Below are positions 11,459 to 22,538 of a stretch of 64,000 bases of DNA, piece after piece. Positions within the stretch are counted from its first letter, which is position 1. The number at the start of each line of letters is the position of its first letter. Made by a program: the position numbers and the translations under genes. The stretch spans positions 21,098,001-21,162,000 of the forward strand of contig CM055613.1 of assembly GCA_029379385.1 (NCBI GenBank). The letters run 5' to 3'. The notes beneath the pieces are model-generated. The model made no database searches and was not told the DNA's origin. It was given only the letters and a program-made list of their open reading frames with translations. Source of the DNA: Quillaja saponaria (taxonomy: Eukaryota > Streptophyta > Magnoliopsida > Fabales > Quillajaceae).

Positions 11459-12119
11459 TTAAAAAGTCATGTCGATTCATCCGTTTCGAGCAATTCGATT
11501 CGGTTTCCATCCATACCGAAACGAAACCTACCTATAGAAACGAAACTCTATAATTTGGATAAGAACAATTATGCTTCCACCGTTTCCATCCGAAATAGTT
11601 CGAAACTGCTCGAAATGGAAAACCCTTTCATAAGAATTTTTGAATGTACGAAGAGCGCAAGGTGACAAAATTGAAAAAAAATAAAAATCAAAGCTTTGAG
11701 TTGATGATAGAAAACAGAGACAAAAGTAAAAGGAAGGAAGCTTATCTGAAGAGGAGGAGGAGAAGTCACAGACAAGGAGAAGTCTGTGCAAGCGGAGAAG
11801 GAGTCTTCACGAATTTTCAAATCTGAGTTTTGAATCGAATGGCTCTTAAAGTTTGAGTCATGATACACAACTTTCTTCCCTTTCTTCTCTTTGCAGATTT
11901 GTCTTGTCTGTGTTGCTTCGCCTTTCTTGACTTTTTAAATTAGTTCTTTTTTTCCTCTGTCTTTGTTTTTCATTTTTTTAGTTCAACTCTCTTCTCTGCT
12001 TTACTGTTTTTTTTTCTTTTTAAATTAATTAAAGCTTATAAATAAAAACTTATCAGAGCAGAGGGAAGCTATGTTAGTTTAATTTATTTCAAATGGTGAA
12101 AGAATTTTTATGTACTAAC
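11459..12119. other. Non-viral spacer rich in GTTTC/GAAAC words
   Basis: This 660-bp stretch separates the leader fragment from copy A. It contains many GTTTC, CGAAAC and TTTCCATCC words between 11,470 and 11,620, then a purine-rich and a T-rich part. Short frames overlap on both strands, which marks them as chance. Similar GTTTCC words recur in the spacer at 29,215-29,300. Confidence 0.5.
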
Positions 12120-12216
12120 TGTACTTCAATTTGTCTGGACACATGCCCTAAATGGATTGGAGTGATCCTGCCAGACTAAAAGAAGAATATTACTTTTATA
12201 AAGTAGATCTTTTGCT

Positions 12217-13432
12217 TTAATAAGTTAATTGTCCTCTTTTGCCAAAAGCTTCTAGCTTTATGAAAAGATGAATCTTCTTTTTATAAAGAAATTTTTTTTC
12301 CCTTTTCAAAAATATTAAGGGATGGGTCCCTTCTTCCAAAAAGTTTTCGGCTCCTTCATTGAATGGATTTTGTGAATTTTGAAAATAAGCCCGGTCATCT
12401 TGACTTATGTTTGAACTCTTGTCTTCCAAGATTTTTAAAAGTTCTTTCTAGATGTCTTCTTTGGAAGAGAAGGCTAATAAGCCTTTAACCATGTCTAAGA
12501 CCTTTTTATTTTCTTTTAAATAAGGTTTATGGGTTGAGGTTTGGAACTTTAAGATCCCTAGCTTTTGAAAATTATTAAAATTTTCTTCAAAATTAGAAAA
12601 GTTATCCCACCACTTAATTTGGGATCTTCTAATTAACTATGGTACGGATTGAATAATCCTAAAAGCAGAAATAGAATAATTTTTTACCATATACTCCTAT
12701 TTAATTATCCATGGAAGTTGATAATAAGCTGTGAACATAATGATTTTATCTTGAGGTTCTAGAGAATTATTATTCTCACAAAATCTTCACCAATATTGAT
12801 GGACATATTTTGATAAGGAGATAGGAAATAATCCCCATAAAAAGTACCAGGTTTTAAACCATTGTGAAAAAATATCAGGAGAAGGTTCCTCATTTAGAGT
12901 GAATCTGAGAAATCAACTATGTTTCCTTGCTTTATTTTAGAATAAAAAAAAATTCTCCCATGCGGCTATATAATCAAAATAATTGTATAGTCACTGAAAT
13001 ATCCTTCTGTCTCTTATTTGTTTCTGTCGGTATATATCCATACCCCATTCTTTGAGCTTTATAATTTAATAAATTATGAGTTTGGAATAAATCCATTATG
13101 TCCCTGCTCTTATCCAGGGTTTATGAGAAACAGATTATGTATCCACAAGGATATTTAAATAGTATAAAGTACCATTGGGCTCTAATTCAGGATGAATATG
13201 ATTGTTAAGATAGAACAAAGCTATCTCATAAGGTGCTAAATTAGCTTATTTTTTCTCAATTGAAGCTATCCTTTTATAAGATAGAGGAATATAGGGATAT
13301 TTAAAATTCTTGGTATTACAAGGAATGACTAATTCATAAGCCTGATCACATAAGAATTCTTTGTCAGATTCCTCAGTATTAAGAATAGAGACATTTCGTT
13401 TTGCAAGAGAACTTGATTGGAACATTACTCAT
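12217..13432 (-). pseudogene. Copy A: distal TAV (transactivator/viroplasmin-like)
   Basis: The ATG at 13,432-13,430 lies 6 bases beyond the pol stop of the same copy. The frame encodes the cluster's third viral gene, recognised by motifs shared with the intact stretches elsewhere in the window (for example KYPYIPLSYKK and WFKTW). Its place after RNase H is that of the transactivator/viroplasmin of caulimovirids, a cytoplasmic protein that forms inclusion bodies and supports translation of the polycistronic RNA. Many stops interrupt it. The usual stop after THP is changed (TAA to TTA), so the last open segment runs on to 12,217. Viral intergenic DNA continues to about 12,120. Confidence 0.82.
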
Positions 13433-13438
13433 TTCCCT

Positions 13439-15850
13439 TTAGGATCCCTGCAAAAATTCTCTTGTTAGAAAATAAGAGGTATATCTTTAGCATATTTACA
13501 ATCAATTCTTAATAAGAATTTTATGTTTAACAAGTCGGACTCAAATTTAGTAATGCACAAAATTATGGATAACATTTCCTTTTTTATTGTAAAATAGTTT
13601 TGTTAAGCTCCTTTCCATGTTCCTGAAGTAAATCTAACTAATTGCTTTTTATTAGCAATTCTTTGTTTAAGGAATCCTCCATAGCCTAATTTAGAGGCAT
13701 TTGTTTCAATAATTTTGTAGGCTTTTGGGTGAGGAATACATAAGCAAAGAAGTTCTTTAACTCTTTGCTTTATTCTTTTAACAGCTTCAATGAAATCATT
13801 ATTCCACTCAGGAGGATTTTTTTTTTTTTAGTCTTGTAAATAATAATTTACTAGTCCAAAGCTAAGTCGTTATAAAATTCTCCTACATAATTCAGACTTC
13901 CTAAAAATCTTTGTAATTGTTATTTTTCCTTTAATTCATTAGGAAATTTGTCAAGCAAATTGAATAGTTCTATCAATGGGTATAATTGATCCCTTATAAA
14001 TATTGTGACCTAGGAATCGAATAGCAGTTTGGAATATTTTTACCTTTTTCACTAATACTGCTAATCCCGCCTTGGTGACAATGTTCAAAGACATATGAAG
14101 ATGTTTGAAATGCTTTTTAATGGAAGAAAAAAACACTAAAACATCATCAATGTACACAATTATATATTCATGATAAGGATTAAAAATATCATTCATAATA
14201 TTTTAGAATTCATATGGAGCATTTTTTTAATCCAAATGGCATGACATTCCATTCATAATGTCCAAAAACTGTTTTATAACTATCATTTTCTACTATTTGA
14301 ATCTGTCAGTATCCTGATTTCATATCAAATTTAAAGAATATTTTGGCAGCATAAAATCTATTAAGCAAATCCTTTTTATTAGAAATCAGATATCTTATCC
14401 ATCATAGAGTTTTGTTCAAAGATTTATAATTAATAACTAACCTTGGAATTCCTCTTTCAAGTTTAGCAGCATTTTCGACATAAAATGCTGGACAGCTCTA
14501 GGGATTATAGCTCTTTCTTACTAATCCCTTTTTCAACAATTCCTCAATTTTTTTTTTTTACCGATTTCTAAATATCTAGGCCCCATAGCAATAGGTCTAT
14601 CCTTAGTAGAAATCCGTTTTTCAGAAAAATCTGGCTTATAGGGCAATTCAATTATGTATTGTTTCCTATACCAAAAAGCATTAGGAATTTCAACACATAT
14701 TTTTTTGTTCTATTTTGGCTTGAAATTTTTTAATTTCTTCCTATAATTTTGAAGTTTTAATTGTTTTTCAATTCTTTTGTACTCTATCTCTTCTTTTAGA
14801 GACATTGGAAATTTTTCTTTTCTTCCAATGGTATTTTTCATTAGATTTATTTCATGAATTTTGGGCTCTTTGATAAATTCAAATTTAAGTTGCCTTCCTT
14901 TAATAGTTGATTCTACTCCTGACTCATCAATTCTAGATATAGAGAATAACATATGCAAGAAATTATTTCTTAGAATTACTAATTGGGCTAATCCCTTTAC
15001 TAGAACAAAAGGTAGAGGAAAACAAATCTTATTATTACAAATTGCAGCATTTGATAATTTATAGTCTATTATTAGACGATTTTCATCTGCAACGTGAAAG
15101 ATTTAAGTAGTTTTTTGATAGTACTTTGAAGGTACCAATGCTTCGTTGACACAGTTTAAATCTGCTCCTGAATCTATTAGGCCTATTGATTGAAAACTGA
15201 ATTCATTGTTCACTACAATTGTTACTTTAGTGAACCATTTTTACGCTATTACTAATTCTATAGCACAAACCCATCCTTCTAGATCATTTATGGTATTAAC
15301 AAATTCTTCATCAAGTTCCTAAAGTATTACACCTTTTCCCTTATGTTCAGGTTCTCGCTCTTTTATTTCTTTTAATGATTCTCACAGAAGATCTTGAAAT
15401 TGATCTTCATCTGACTCTTCTAATATTGAAACTATTCTTTTTAGAGTTTTTAATTCTTTTTTTATTTTATTAATTTCTGATTTTAAATCAGTTATGGTCG
15501 ATTCTCTGGAAGATGTATTTAACAGTTTTTACTTTATCAATTATATTTTAAAAGAATAAGAATCGTTTTTTATACTTTCTTTTATTCTTGAACTCTTACC
15601 CCTATTAGACAATTAAATATAATTTTCAAGTCGTATTCTTCTCTCTTCTAGGTTTTGAATTTTGTCTATTTAGTCTGAATTAGACTTTCTTCTTTTGAGA
15701 GCACATTAAGACTAAGGTTGTTTAATCCTATAAATTTAAGGATGCACTCATCACAATCGTTGTCAGGACAACACTTAAATTTTTTAAAGATATCTAACTC
15801 ATAACTACATTTTTCTTTGAGTTTGTGTTTGAATCTGTCTTAGGTTACTC
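13439..15850 (-). pseudogene. Copy A: protease-reverse transcriptase-RNase H
   Basis: Read on the minus strand from about 15,850, a Lys/Glu-rich region leads to an aspartic protease with an intact DSGADLN active site (15,174-15,154). The RT follows, with its catalytic YIDD at about 14,154-14,143. RNase H comes next; the first catalytic Asp is changed to Asn (ETNAS, 13,707-13,696). The stop is at 13,441-13,439. Frameshifts and stops are scattered along the whole gene; the longest open piece is about 80 codons. No integrase domain is present, which separates it from Ty3/gypsy pol and fits the Caulimoviridae. The N-terminal boundary with the capsid gene is approximate. Confidence 0.88.
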
Positions 15851-18768
15851 TATTATAAAAGCCTTCATTTCTTCTCCCTTTTCATCAAACTCTTCTAACA
15901 AAATTTGACACAAAAATCATTTTAATCCTTCATTGATTTGGAGGGCATTTATCTTCTTCTTAACCCTGCATTATTTTGGTAATGACCTGGTTTTTCACAT
16001 TTATAACAAATAGGAACTCTTTTAAAATTACGTTCCTTAGCTACAGGTTTTTTACTAGATTCGTAATAACTTATTTTCGCCTTTTCATTCTTTTTTATAA
16101 TGTTTTCTCTTATAAGGTTACTAGAGAACTTATTTTGAAATTTTTGAGTCTTTTTAGATTGTTTGAATTGGCTTCCTGTAGGGTATCCAAACTGTTTACA
16201 GAAATTTCCTAACGCTGCTTTTCTCGCTCAATTTTTCTTCATCTATTTGGCGTTTTAATATGATATCGTTACATAACGATATTCCTTCTAACACTACCTC
16301 TGAGACCAACTTACCATAAGTATAGTTACTGTAAGGTATATTATCTCCATATTTATCTTTCAATTTATTTTATATTTTATTTGCAAATAGAGTTGGTAGA
16401 CTAGTTAAGAATTTTTCTTTCTAGAAATTAGCTTGACTGTCTGGCCTATGATAAATTCTAGATAAAAAGACATCTTTATACCATTGGAAATGGGATAGAT
16501 CTGGACACTTAAGATTTATTAATTATTAGTGTGATATATCTAGTTTAAGCATATTGGCTCCTACAAAATAAGTTATTATTATATAAATTAAAGTATTAAC
16601 TATATCAGTTATCAAATTTTCATTTTCTTATTTCACAGAATTTAAAATCTTTTGCTTAGAGATTTCAGATAGTTGAAAGTCCTACTAGCCTAAAAGTTGA
16701 CCAGTAAATCCACTTATTATTGCTAAGACTATTTCTTTATCATTATTTCTATTAGACGTACATTCTACTGCATACATAAGCATGTGATTTGTGGTTTGAA
16801 GAACTTGATATTCTTCTAAACCATCTATATTTCATTCTACTGTAGACTTACAATCAAACTGGACCCTATCATGAATCACATTGTCCTCGTGCTGAAGGTC
16901 TAAAGGTGAGGGTTTTGGATAGTACATCTTTGATGATGCAGTAGGCATCATTTTATTCTAGTGAAGTTTATCAACTTCTAGATATGAGTCTTTTTTAGAA
17001 TATCCTGGTTGATTTTAACTTAACATATTGACACTTTTCTTTTCTGACAGGTTTAAATTTTATAATTTGTTTACTAATTCATCTACAAAGTTTTTATTAT
17101 TAATTTTGGATTCTTTTATGAATTTCAGATTTACTTCAGGTAGAGGTTTCTTCGTAATAGGATTTATTTTTTAAGTTTGTTTACTAGAAAACTTTGAAGT
17201 TTGGGAAACTATCCGCTGAGAAGATTTTTCTTAAATAAGAAAATTTTCTATCCTAGAGGATTGCTTTCCTAAGGATTGAAGGAATAAATTTGTTTAATTA
17301 TTTTGGTTGGATATTTCAACCAAAGCACTTGAAGGGGAGGCTTCTTTTGGTATAACTGAATAAGGATTAGTTATTATTTCTCATTTTGATTTTTTAATAA
17401 AAAGGGAGGATTCTGGAGGATGAATGGCAGAAATATTTTTTCCCTCTCTTGTAAATAAATTTTGATGAGCAACTTCTAATACATTCAAAAACTTAAGATT
17501 CTTAAAATCAGGCCATTCTTTTTCTATTATACCTATAAGCTCTTTCTAACCAATTGAAAAATCCTAGTTTTTTATGGAATTTTTCCATATACTGCTTATG
17601 CATTGAAATCCAATAATTTCCTTCCTTTTTACTAAAGGCCGTGTAGAACTATTTATGTTTATTAGTGAAAGGATGAAAAGATTCTTTTGAGGATAATATG
17701 CAAACGCTATATCCCGTTTCAGAAGGAGTTGGAGAATTATCTCTAAAGGGTGACTTTAACCGTTGCTATGAATGTGTTTCTACCTGATATTAAGGGTGGC
17801 TAACCTGATCTTTTGACTTTATGATTCCTTCTATTACCTGTTTTATTTTATTTTCAGTTGTGAGAATAAAAGAAGTAGACATCCTTCTAGAAGATTCTCT
17901 TAGGTTTAATCTAATTTTTCTATTTAATGAGAATTTTATCTCTAAATCACCATTAGTATATTCTATAACCGATTCTAGGTCTCTAGTTTCTAGTTTCTAG
18001 TTTTTTTGGTGGAATTTCTTGGTCTATTTTTCATGTTTCAAGAAGCTTTACCTGATCCTAAGTTATTGTTTTAGGGGACCACCATGTTGGTCTTAGCTGA
18101 ATTAGCTATAAATAAGGGTGGTTTCATTTCTTTTGGATTCTAATCTAGCATTATGAGCCATGGTATTCATGACTTTATAGTAAATCATATATATTACGAC
18201 TACGTTTTCAGACCCAGGTAACATATCAAAACCATGAGATTGAATGTTTAAGGTTAAAGCATTCATTATATTTTGATCTGTTAATGAAATTAAAAAATTT
18301 AGGTAACAGCTGAAAAATATAGGTCCATCACAGAGACTCGATACTATGAATCCTAATAAGGAGTCTGAGAATTTATTGTGTCTAGTATCTCTTACACAAA
18401 TCAAAGCAGATGTATTTAATCCAAATTGGGTTAATGATTTTAATGGGACCTGAACCATTCATATGTATAGATACTTAATTTTTTTTTTTATGTTCTTCTA
18501 TTAATTTAGAATAAAAAAGCTTAAAAGTGTCTTGACCTTCCTTTAAAGGTATTGATTCTTCCGTTGTTTTAATTATATAGTCTTGCTTTAGACTAAAACT
18601 TCATTTCCTATAAATATGTTTATCGGAAGTTTGCAATAAATTCTAGTTCTACAATTCTTTTTTTATATTTTCTACTAGTATAATTTCTTTATTATTTTTA
18701 GAAAAACTATTGGAACTAGAACCAAAAGAGTTAACAGAATTAGAGAATTTTCTTAAAATACCAGCCAT
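15851..18768 (-). pseudogene. Copy A: movement protein-capsid polyprotein
   Basis: An ATG at 18,768-18,766 starts the gene 176 bases after the primer site. The movement protein core is best seen at 18,458-18,102 (VQVPLKSLTQFGLNTSALI, DSLLGFIVSSLCDGPIFF), a caulimovirid cell-to-cell movement domain of the 30K superfamily. Stops interrupt it upstream. The capsid-like part follows at about 17,900-16,000. It ends in a CCHC zinc knuckle (16,008-15,967), the RNA-binding end of caulimovirid capsids, where one base is missing before the last Cys. Movement protein and capsid in one gene followed by a separate pol gene is the solendovirus-like arrangement. Confidence 0.85.
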
Positions 18769-18943
18769 TTTAACTTTAAGTCAACGAATCAAACTGTCAA
18801 AGGACTTATACAACTCTCAACGTGCTCAACTCAATGGACTAAACGGGTTCTCATATGCCTCGACTTGGTTTTCTGAGTTTGTTTTCTCGATTTTGAAGAT
18901 TAATGTACTACTATTAAGATTATTCCTAATCTCTACTAACCTA

Positions 18944-18957
18944 TGGCTCTGATACCA
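18944..18957 (-). other. Copy A: tRNA-Met primer-binding site
   Basis: On the minus strand the 14 bases TGGTATCAGAGCCA are a perfect complement to the initiator tRNA-Met 3' end. By convention this site defines position 1 of a pararetroviral genome, where minus-strand DNA synthesis starts. The short leader to the first ATG follows (18,943-18,769). Confidence 0.93.
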
Positions 18958-19541
18958 ATAGAGGAAGCTAGCGCACACACAATATAAAAAGTCAAAAAGC
19001 AAAACAAATTACAAAGAGCAATTAATACAGTTTCAAAGAAGAAATCTTACATTTAGTGAATATAAACCTGGAACTCTTTATTACAGGTTCAACAGGTACA
19101 AAACTTGATCACAGGTACAACAGATACAAACTTCAAATTATCCAAGAAAATACTTGAAGATCCTTAGCTTGTTTATCACTCACTCTTCAAACTTATTTTA
19201 CAAAACACTTAAAACTCTCTAAAACGTTTTAGATAAAAACTTCTCTAGAAAAACTTGCTGAGCTTAAGAAGGCAAAGGCCTTTATATAGATTTTAACATT
19301 ATTGTCCTTGAGATGAGGTTAAGCAACGTAGATTCCTGAGTATAAGACACTTCAATTTGTTTAGGCACGTGTCCTGGATGGATTGGAGTAGTTCCGCTAG
19401 ATTAAAACAAAAATATTACTTTCATAAATTAGATCTTTTGCCTTAATAATTTAATTGTCCTCTTTCGCCGAAAGCTTCTAGCTTTATAAAAAGAAGAATC
19501 TTCTTTTCATAAAGCTAAATTTATTCCCTTTTCAAAAATAT
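18958..19541 (-). promoter_or_regulatory. Copy A: viral intergenic region (promoter and poly(A) signal)
   Basis: On the minus strand this runs from the end of the proximal TAV gene to the primer site. A TATA box (TATATAA, 19,288-19,282) is followed about 200 bases later by AATAAA (19,082-19,077). That spacing fits a caulimovirid pregenomic RNA promoter and terminator, in which the poly(A) signal is bypassed near the cap and used after a full circle. No other gene is present. Confidence 0.75.
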
Positions 19542-20663
19542 TTAGGGATGGGTCCCTTCTTTCAGAAAGTCTTCGGCTCCTTCATTGAATGGATTTTGTA
19601 AACCTTAAAAATAAGCCAGGTCATCCTAACTCATGTCTGAACTTTTGTCTTTCAGAATTTTTAAAAGTTCTTTATGGACTTCTTCTTTGGAGGAGGAGGC
19701 TAATAAACATATAACCATGTCTAAAACCTTTTTATTTTCATTTAAATAAGGTTATTTTTTGGGCTGAGACTTGGGATTTTGAAGATTCTTACCTTCTGGA
19801 AATTATTAAGATTTTCTTCAAAATTAGAAAAGTTATCCCACCACTTAATTTAGGATATTCTAATTAACTATGGTACGGATTGAATAATCCTAAAAGCAGA
19901 AGTAGAACAATCTTTTACCATATACCCCCATTTAATTATTCATAGAAGCTGATAATAAGCTGTGAACATAATGGTTTTATCTTGAGGTTCTAGAGAATTA
20001 TTATTCTCACAGAATCTTAACCAATATTAATGAACATATTTTGGTAAGAAGATAGGAAATAATCCCCATGAAAAGTACTAGGTTTTAAACCATTGTGGAA
20101 AAGTATTAGGAGAAGGTTCCTCAGTCAGAGTGAATCTAAGAAACCAACTATATTTCCTTGCTCTATTTTCGAATAAAAGCTAATACTCTCATGCGGCTAT
20201 ATAATTGAAATAATTGTATTGTCGCATAAATATTCTTTTGTTTTTTATTCGTTTATGTCGGTATAGATCCATACCCCATTCCTCGGGCTTCATAGCTTTA
20301 TAAATTATGAGTTTGGAATAAGCTCATTATGTCCCTGCTCTTATCTAGGGTTTATGAGAAACAGATTCTGTATCCACAAATATATTTAAATAGTATAAAG
20401 TATCATTAGGCTCTAATTCAGGAGAAAGATGATTATTAAGATAGAACCAAGCTATCACATAGGGTGCAAAATTAGCATATATTTTCTCAATTTGAGCTAT
20501 ATTTTTGTAAGATAGAGGAATATAGGGATATTTAAAATCTTTGGTATTATAAGGAATGACTAATTCATAAGCCTGATCACATAAGAATTTTTTGTCAGAT
20601 TCCTCAGTATTAAGAATAGGGACATTTCGTTTTACAGGAGAGCTTGATTAGGACATTACTCCT
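19542..20663 (-). pseudogene. Copy A: proximal TAV, upstream of the viral leader
   Basis: This is a second TAV-like gene in the same minus-strand copy, located upstream of the promoter region. Arm A therefore contains more than one genome length: TAV, intergenic, leader, ORF1, pol, TAV. The expected start codon (20,663-20,661) reads AGG instead of ATG. The stop after THP is at 19,544-19,542. Several further stops and frameshifts are present. About 40 bases beyond the start, the RNase H end of the preceding unit is still recognisable, and there the palindrome centre is reached. Confidence 0.82.
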
Positions 20664-20735
20664 TTCCTTTTAGGATCCCTGCAAAAATTCTCTTGTTAGG
20701 AAATCCTATAGAATTCATCAAAGGAGAATCTAATT
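20664..20735. other. Centre of the head-to-head viral palindrome (A/C)
   Basis: Left of about 20,700 the sequence is the RNase H end plus the TAV start in minus orientation. Right of it, 20,704-20,730 reads the RNase H end in plus orientation (IEFIKGESN) and then jumps straight into TAV, about 40 codons inside the gene. The switch in strand therefore falls inside the same viral region in both arms, with only a few bases of spacer. Confidence 0.85.
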
Positions 20736-21759
20736 GGCTTATGAATTAGCCCCTTTTTGTAATACCAAGAATTTTAAATATCCCTATATTCCTCTATCTT
20801 ATAAAAAGATAACTCCAATTGAGAAAAGATATGTTAATTTAGCACCCTATGAGATAGCTCCATTCTATCTTAATCATTTTCCTCCTGAATTAGAGCCAAA
20901 GGGATACTTTATACTATTTAAATATCCTTGTGGATACATAATCTGTCTTTCATAAATCTTGGATAAGAACAGGGACAGAATGGGCTTATTCCAAACTCAT
21001 AATTTTTAAAGTTATGAAGCCCGATGAATGGGATATGGATCTATGCCGACAGAAACAAATAAGAGACAGAAAGATATTTTTGCAACTATATAATTATTTT
21101 GATTATATGACCGCATGGGAGAATTTGCCTTTATTCAAAAATAAAGCAAGGAAACACAGTTGGTTTCTCAGATTCACTCTGAATGAGGAACCTTCTACTA
21201 ATACTTTTCCACAATGGTTTAAAACTTGGTACTTTATATGAGAATTATTTCCTATCTCCTTACCAAAATATGTTCATTAATATTGGTTAAGACTCTATGA
21301 GAATAATAATTCTCTAAAACCTCAAGATAAAATCATTATGTTCATAGATTATTATCAGCTTCCATGGATATTTAAATGAGAGTATATAGTAAAAGATTGT
21401 TCTACTTCTACTTTTGGGAACATTCAATCAGTACCATGGTTAATTAGAAGATCTCAAATTAAGTGGTGGGATAACTTTTCTAATTTTGAATAAAATCTTA
21501 ATAATTTCTAAAGCTAGGAATCTTAAAGTCCCGAGCCTAGCCCATAAACCTTATTGAAATGAAAATAAAAAGGTTTTAGACATGGTTAAAGGCTTATTAG
21601 CCTCCTCCTCCAAAGAAGACTGTCCATAAGAAACTTTTAAAAATCCTGGAAAACAATAGTTCATACATGAGTCAGGATGACCCGGCTTATTTTCAAGATT
21701 CACAATATACATTCGATGAATGAGCCGAAGACTTTCTAGAAGAAGGGACCCATCCCTAA
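20736..21759 (+). pseudogene. Copy C: proximal TAV lacking its N-terminus
   Basis: Beginning inside the gene with AYELAPFCNTKNFKYPYIP, this TAV-like frame is open to 20,955. After a frameshift it continues at 21,014-21,241 (MKPDEWDMDLCRQKQ, WFLRFTLNEEPS). Later parts are broken by stops. The stop after THP is at 21,757-21,759. It mirrors the proximal TAV of copy A across the palindrome centre, so antisense and sense TAV are separated by only about 70 bases. The N-terminal 40 or so codons were lost at the junction. Confidence 0.83.
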
Positions 21760-22347
21760 ATATTTTTGAAAAGGGAAAAAATTTTGCTTTATAAAAAGAA
21801 GAATCCTTTTTTCATAAAGCTAGAAGCTTTCGGCAAAAGAGGACAATTAAATTATTAAAGAAAAAGATCTACTTTATAAAAGTAATATTCTTCTTTTAGT
21901 TTGGCAGGACAACTCCAATACATCTAGGACACATGTCCTGACAAATTTAAATTCCTTATCCTCAAGAATCTGTTTTGCTTATCCTTATCTCAAGGACAAT
22001 AATGTTAAAGTCTATATAAGGGCCTTTGCCCTTTCAAGCTCAGTAAATTTTTCTAGAGAAGTTTTATCTAAAACGTTTTATAGAGTTTTGAGTGTTTAGG
22101 TAAAATAAGTTTGAAGAGAGAGTGATAAACAAGCTAAGGATCTTCAAGTATTTTCTTGGATAATTTGAATCTTGTACCTGTGTGCTTGTACCTGTGATCA
22201 AGTTTTGTACTTGTTGATCCTGTAATAAAGAGTTCCAGTTTATATTCACTAAATGTAAGATTTCTTATCTGAAACTATATTAATTGTTCTTTGTAATTTG
22301 TTTTGCTTTGTGGCTTTTTGTGTTGCGTGCGTGCTAGCTTCCCTTAT
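21760..22347 (+). promoter_or_regulatory. Copy C: viral intergenic region (promoter and poly(A) signal)
   Basis: A TATA box (TATATAA, 22,013-22,019) is followed about 205 bases later by a canonical AATAAA (22,224-22,229), and then by the primer site. The layout equals that of copy A on the other strand. The short frame on the opposite strand here (22,064-22,249) has no support. Confidence 0.75.
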
Positions 22348-22361
22348 TGGTATCAAACCCA
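22348..22361 (+). other. Copy C: tRNA-Met primer-binding site, two changes
   Basis: TGGTATCAAACCCA differs from the perfect site of copy A by two G-to-A changes. It lies 178 bases before the first viral ATG (22,539), nearly the same distance as in copies A and E. Confidence 0.88.
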
Positions 22362-22538
22362 TAAGTTAGTAGAGATTAGGAGTAATCTTAAAATAGTAGT
22401 CCACTAATCTTCAAAGTTGAGAAAACATATCTAGGAAACGAAGTCAAGGCATCTAAGAATCCGTTTAGTCAGTTGAGTTGAGCATGTTAAGGGTTGTATA
22501 AATCATTTGATAGTTTGATTCATTGAATCGAAGTTAAA

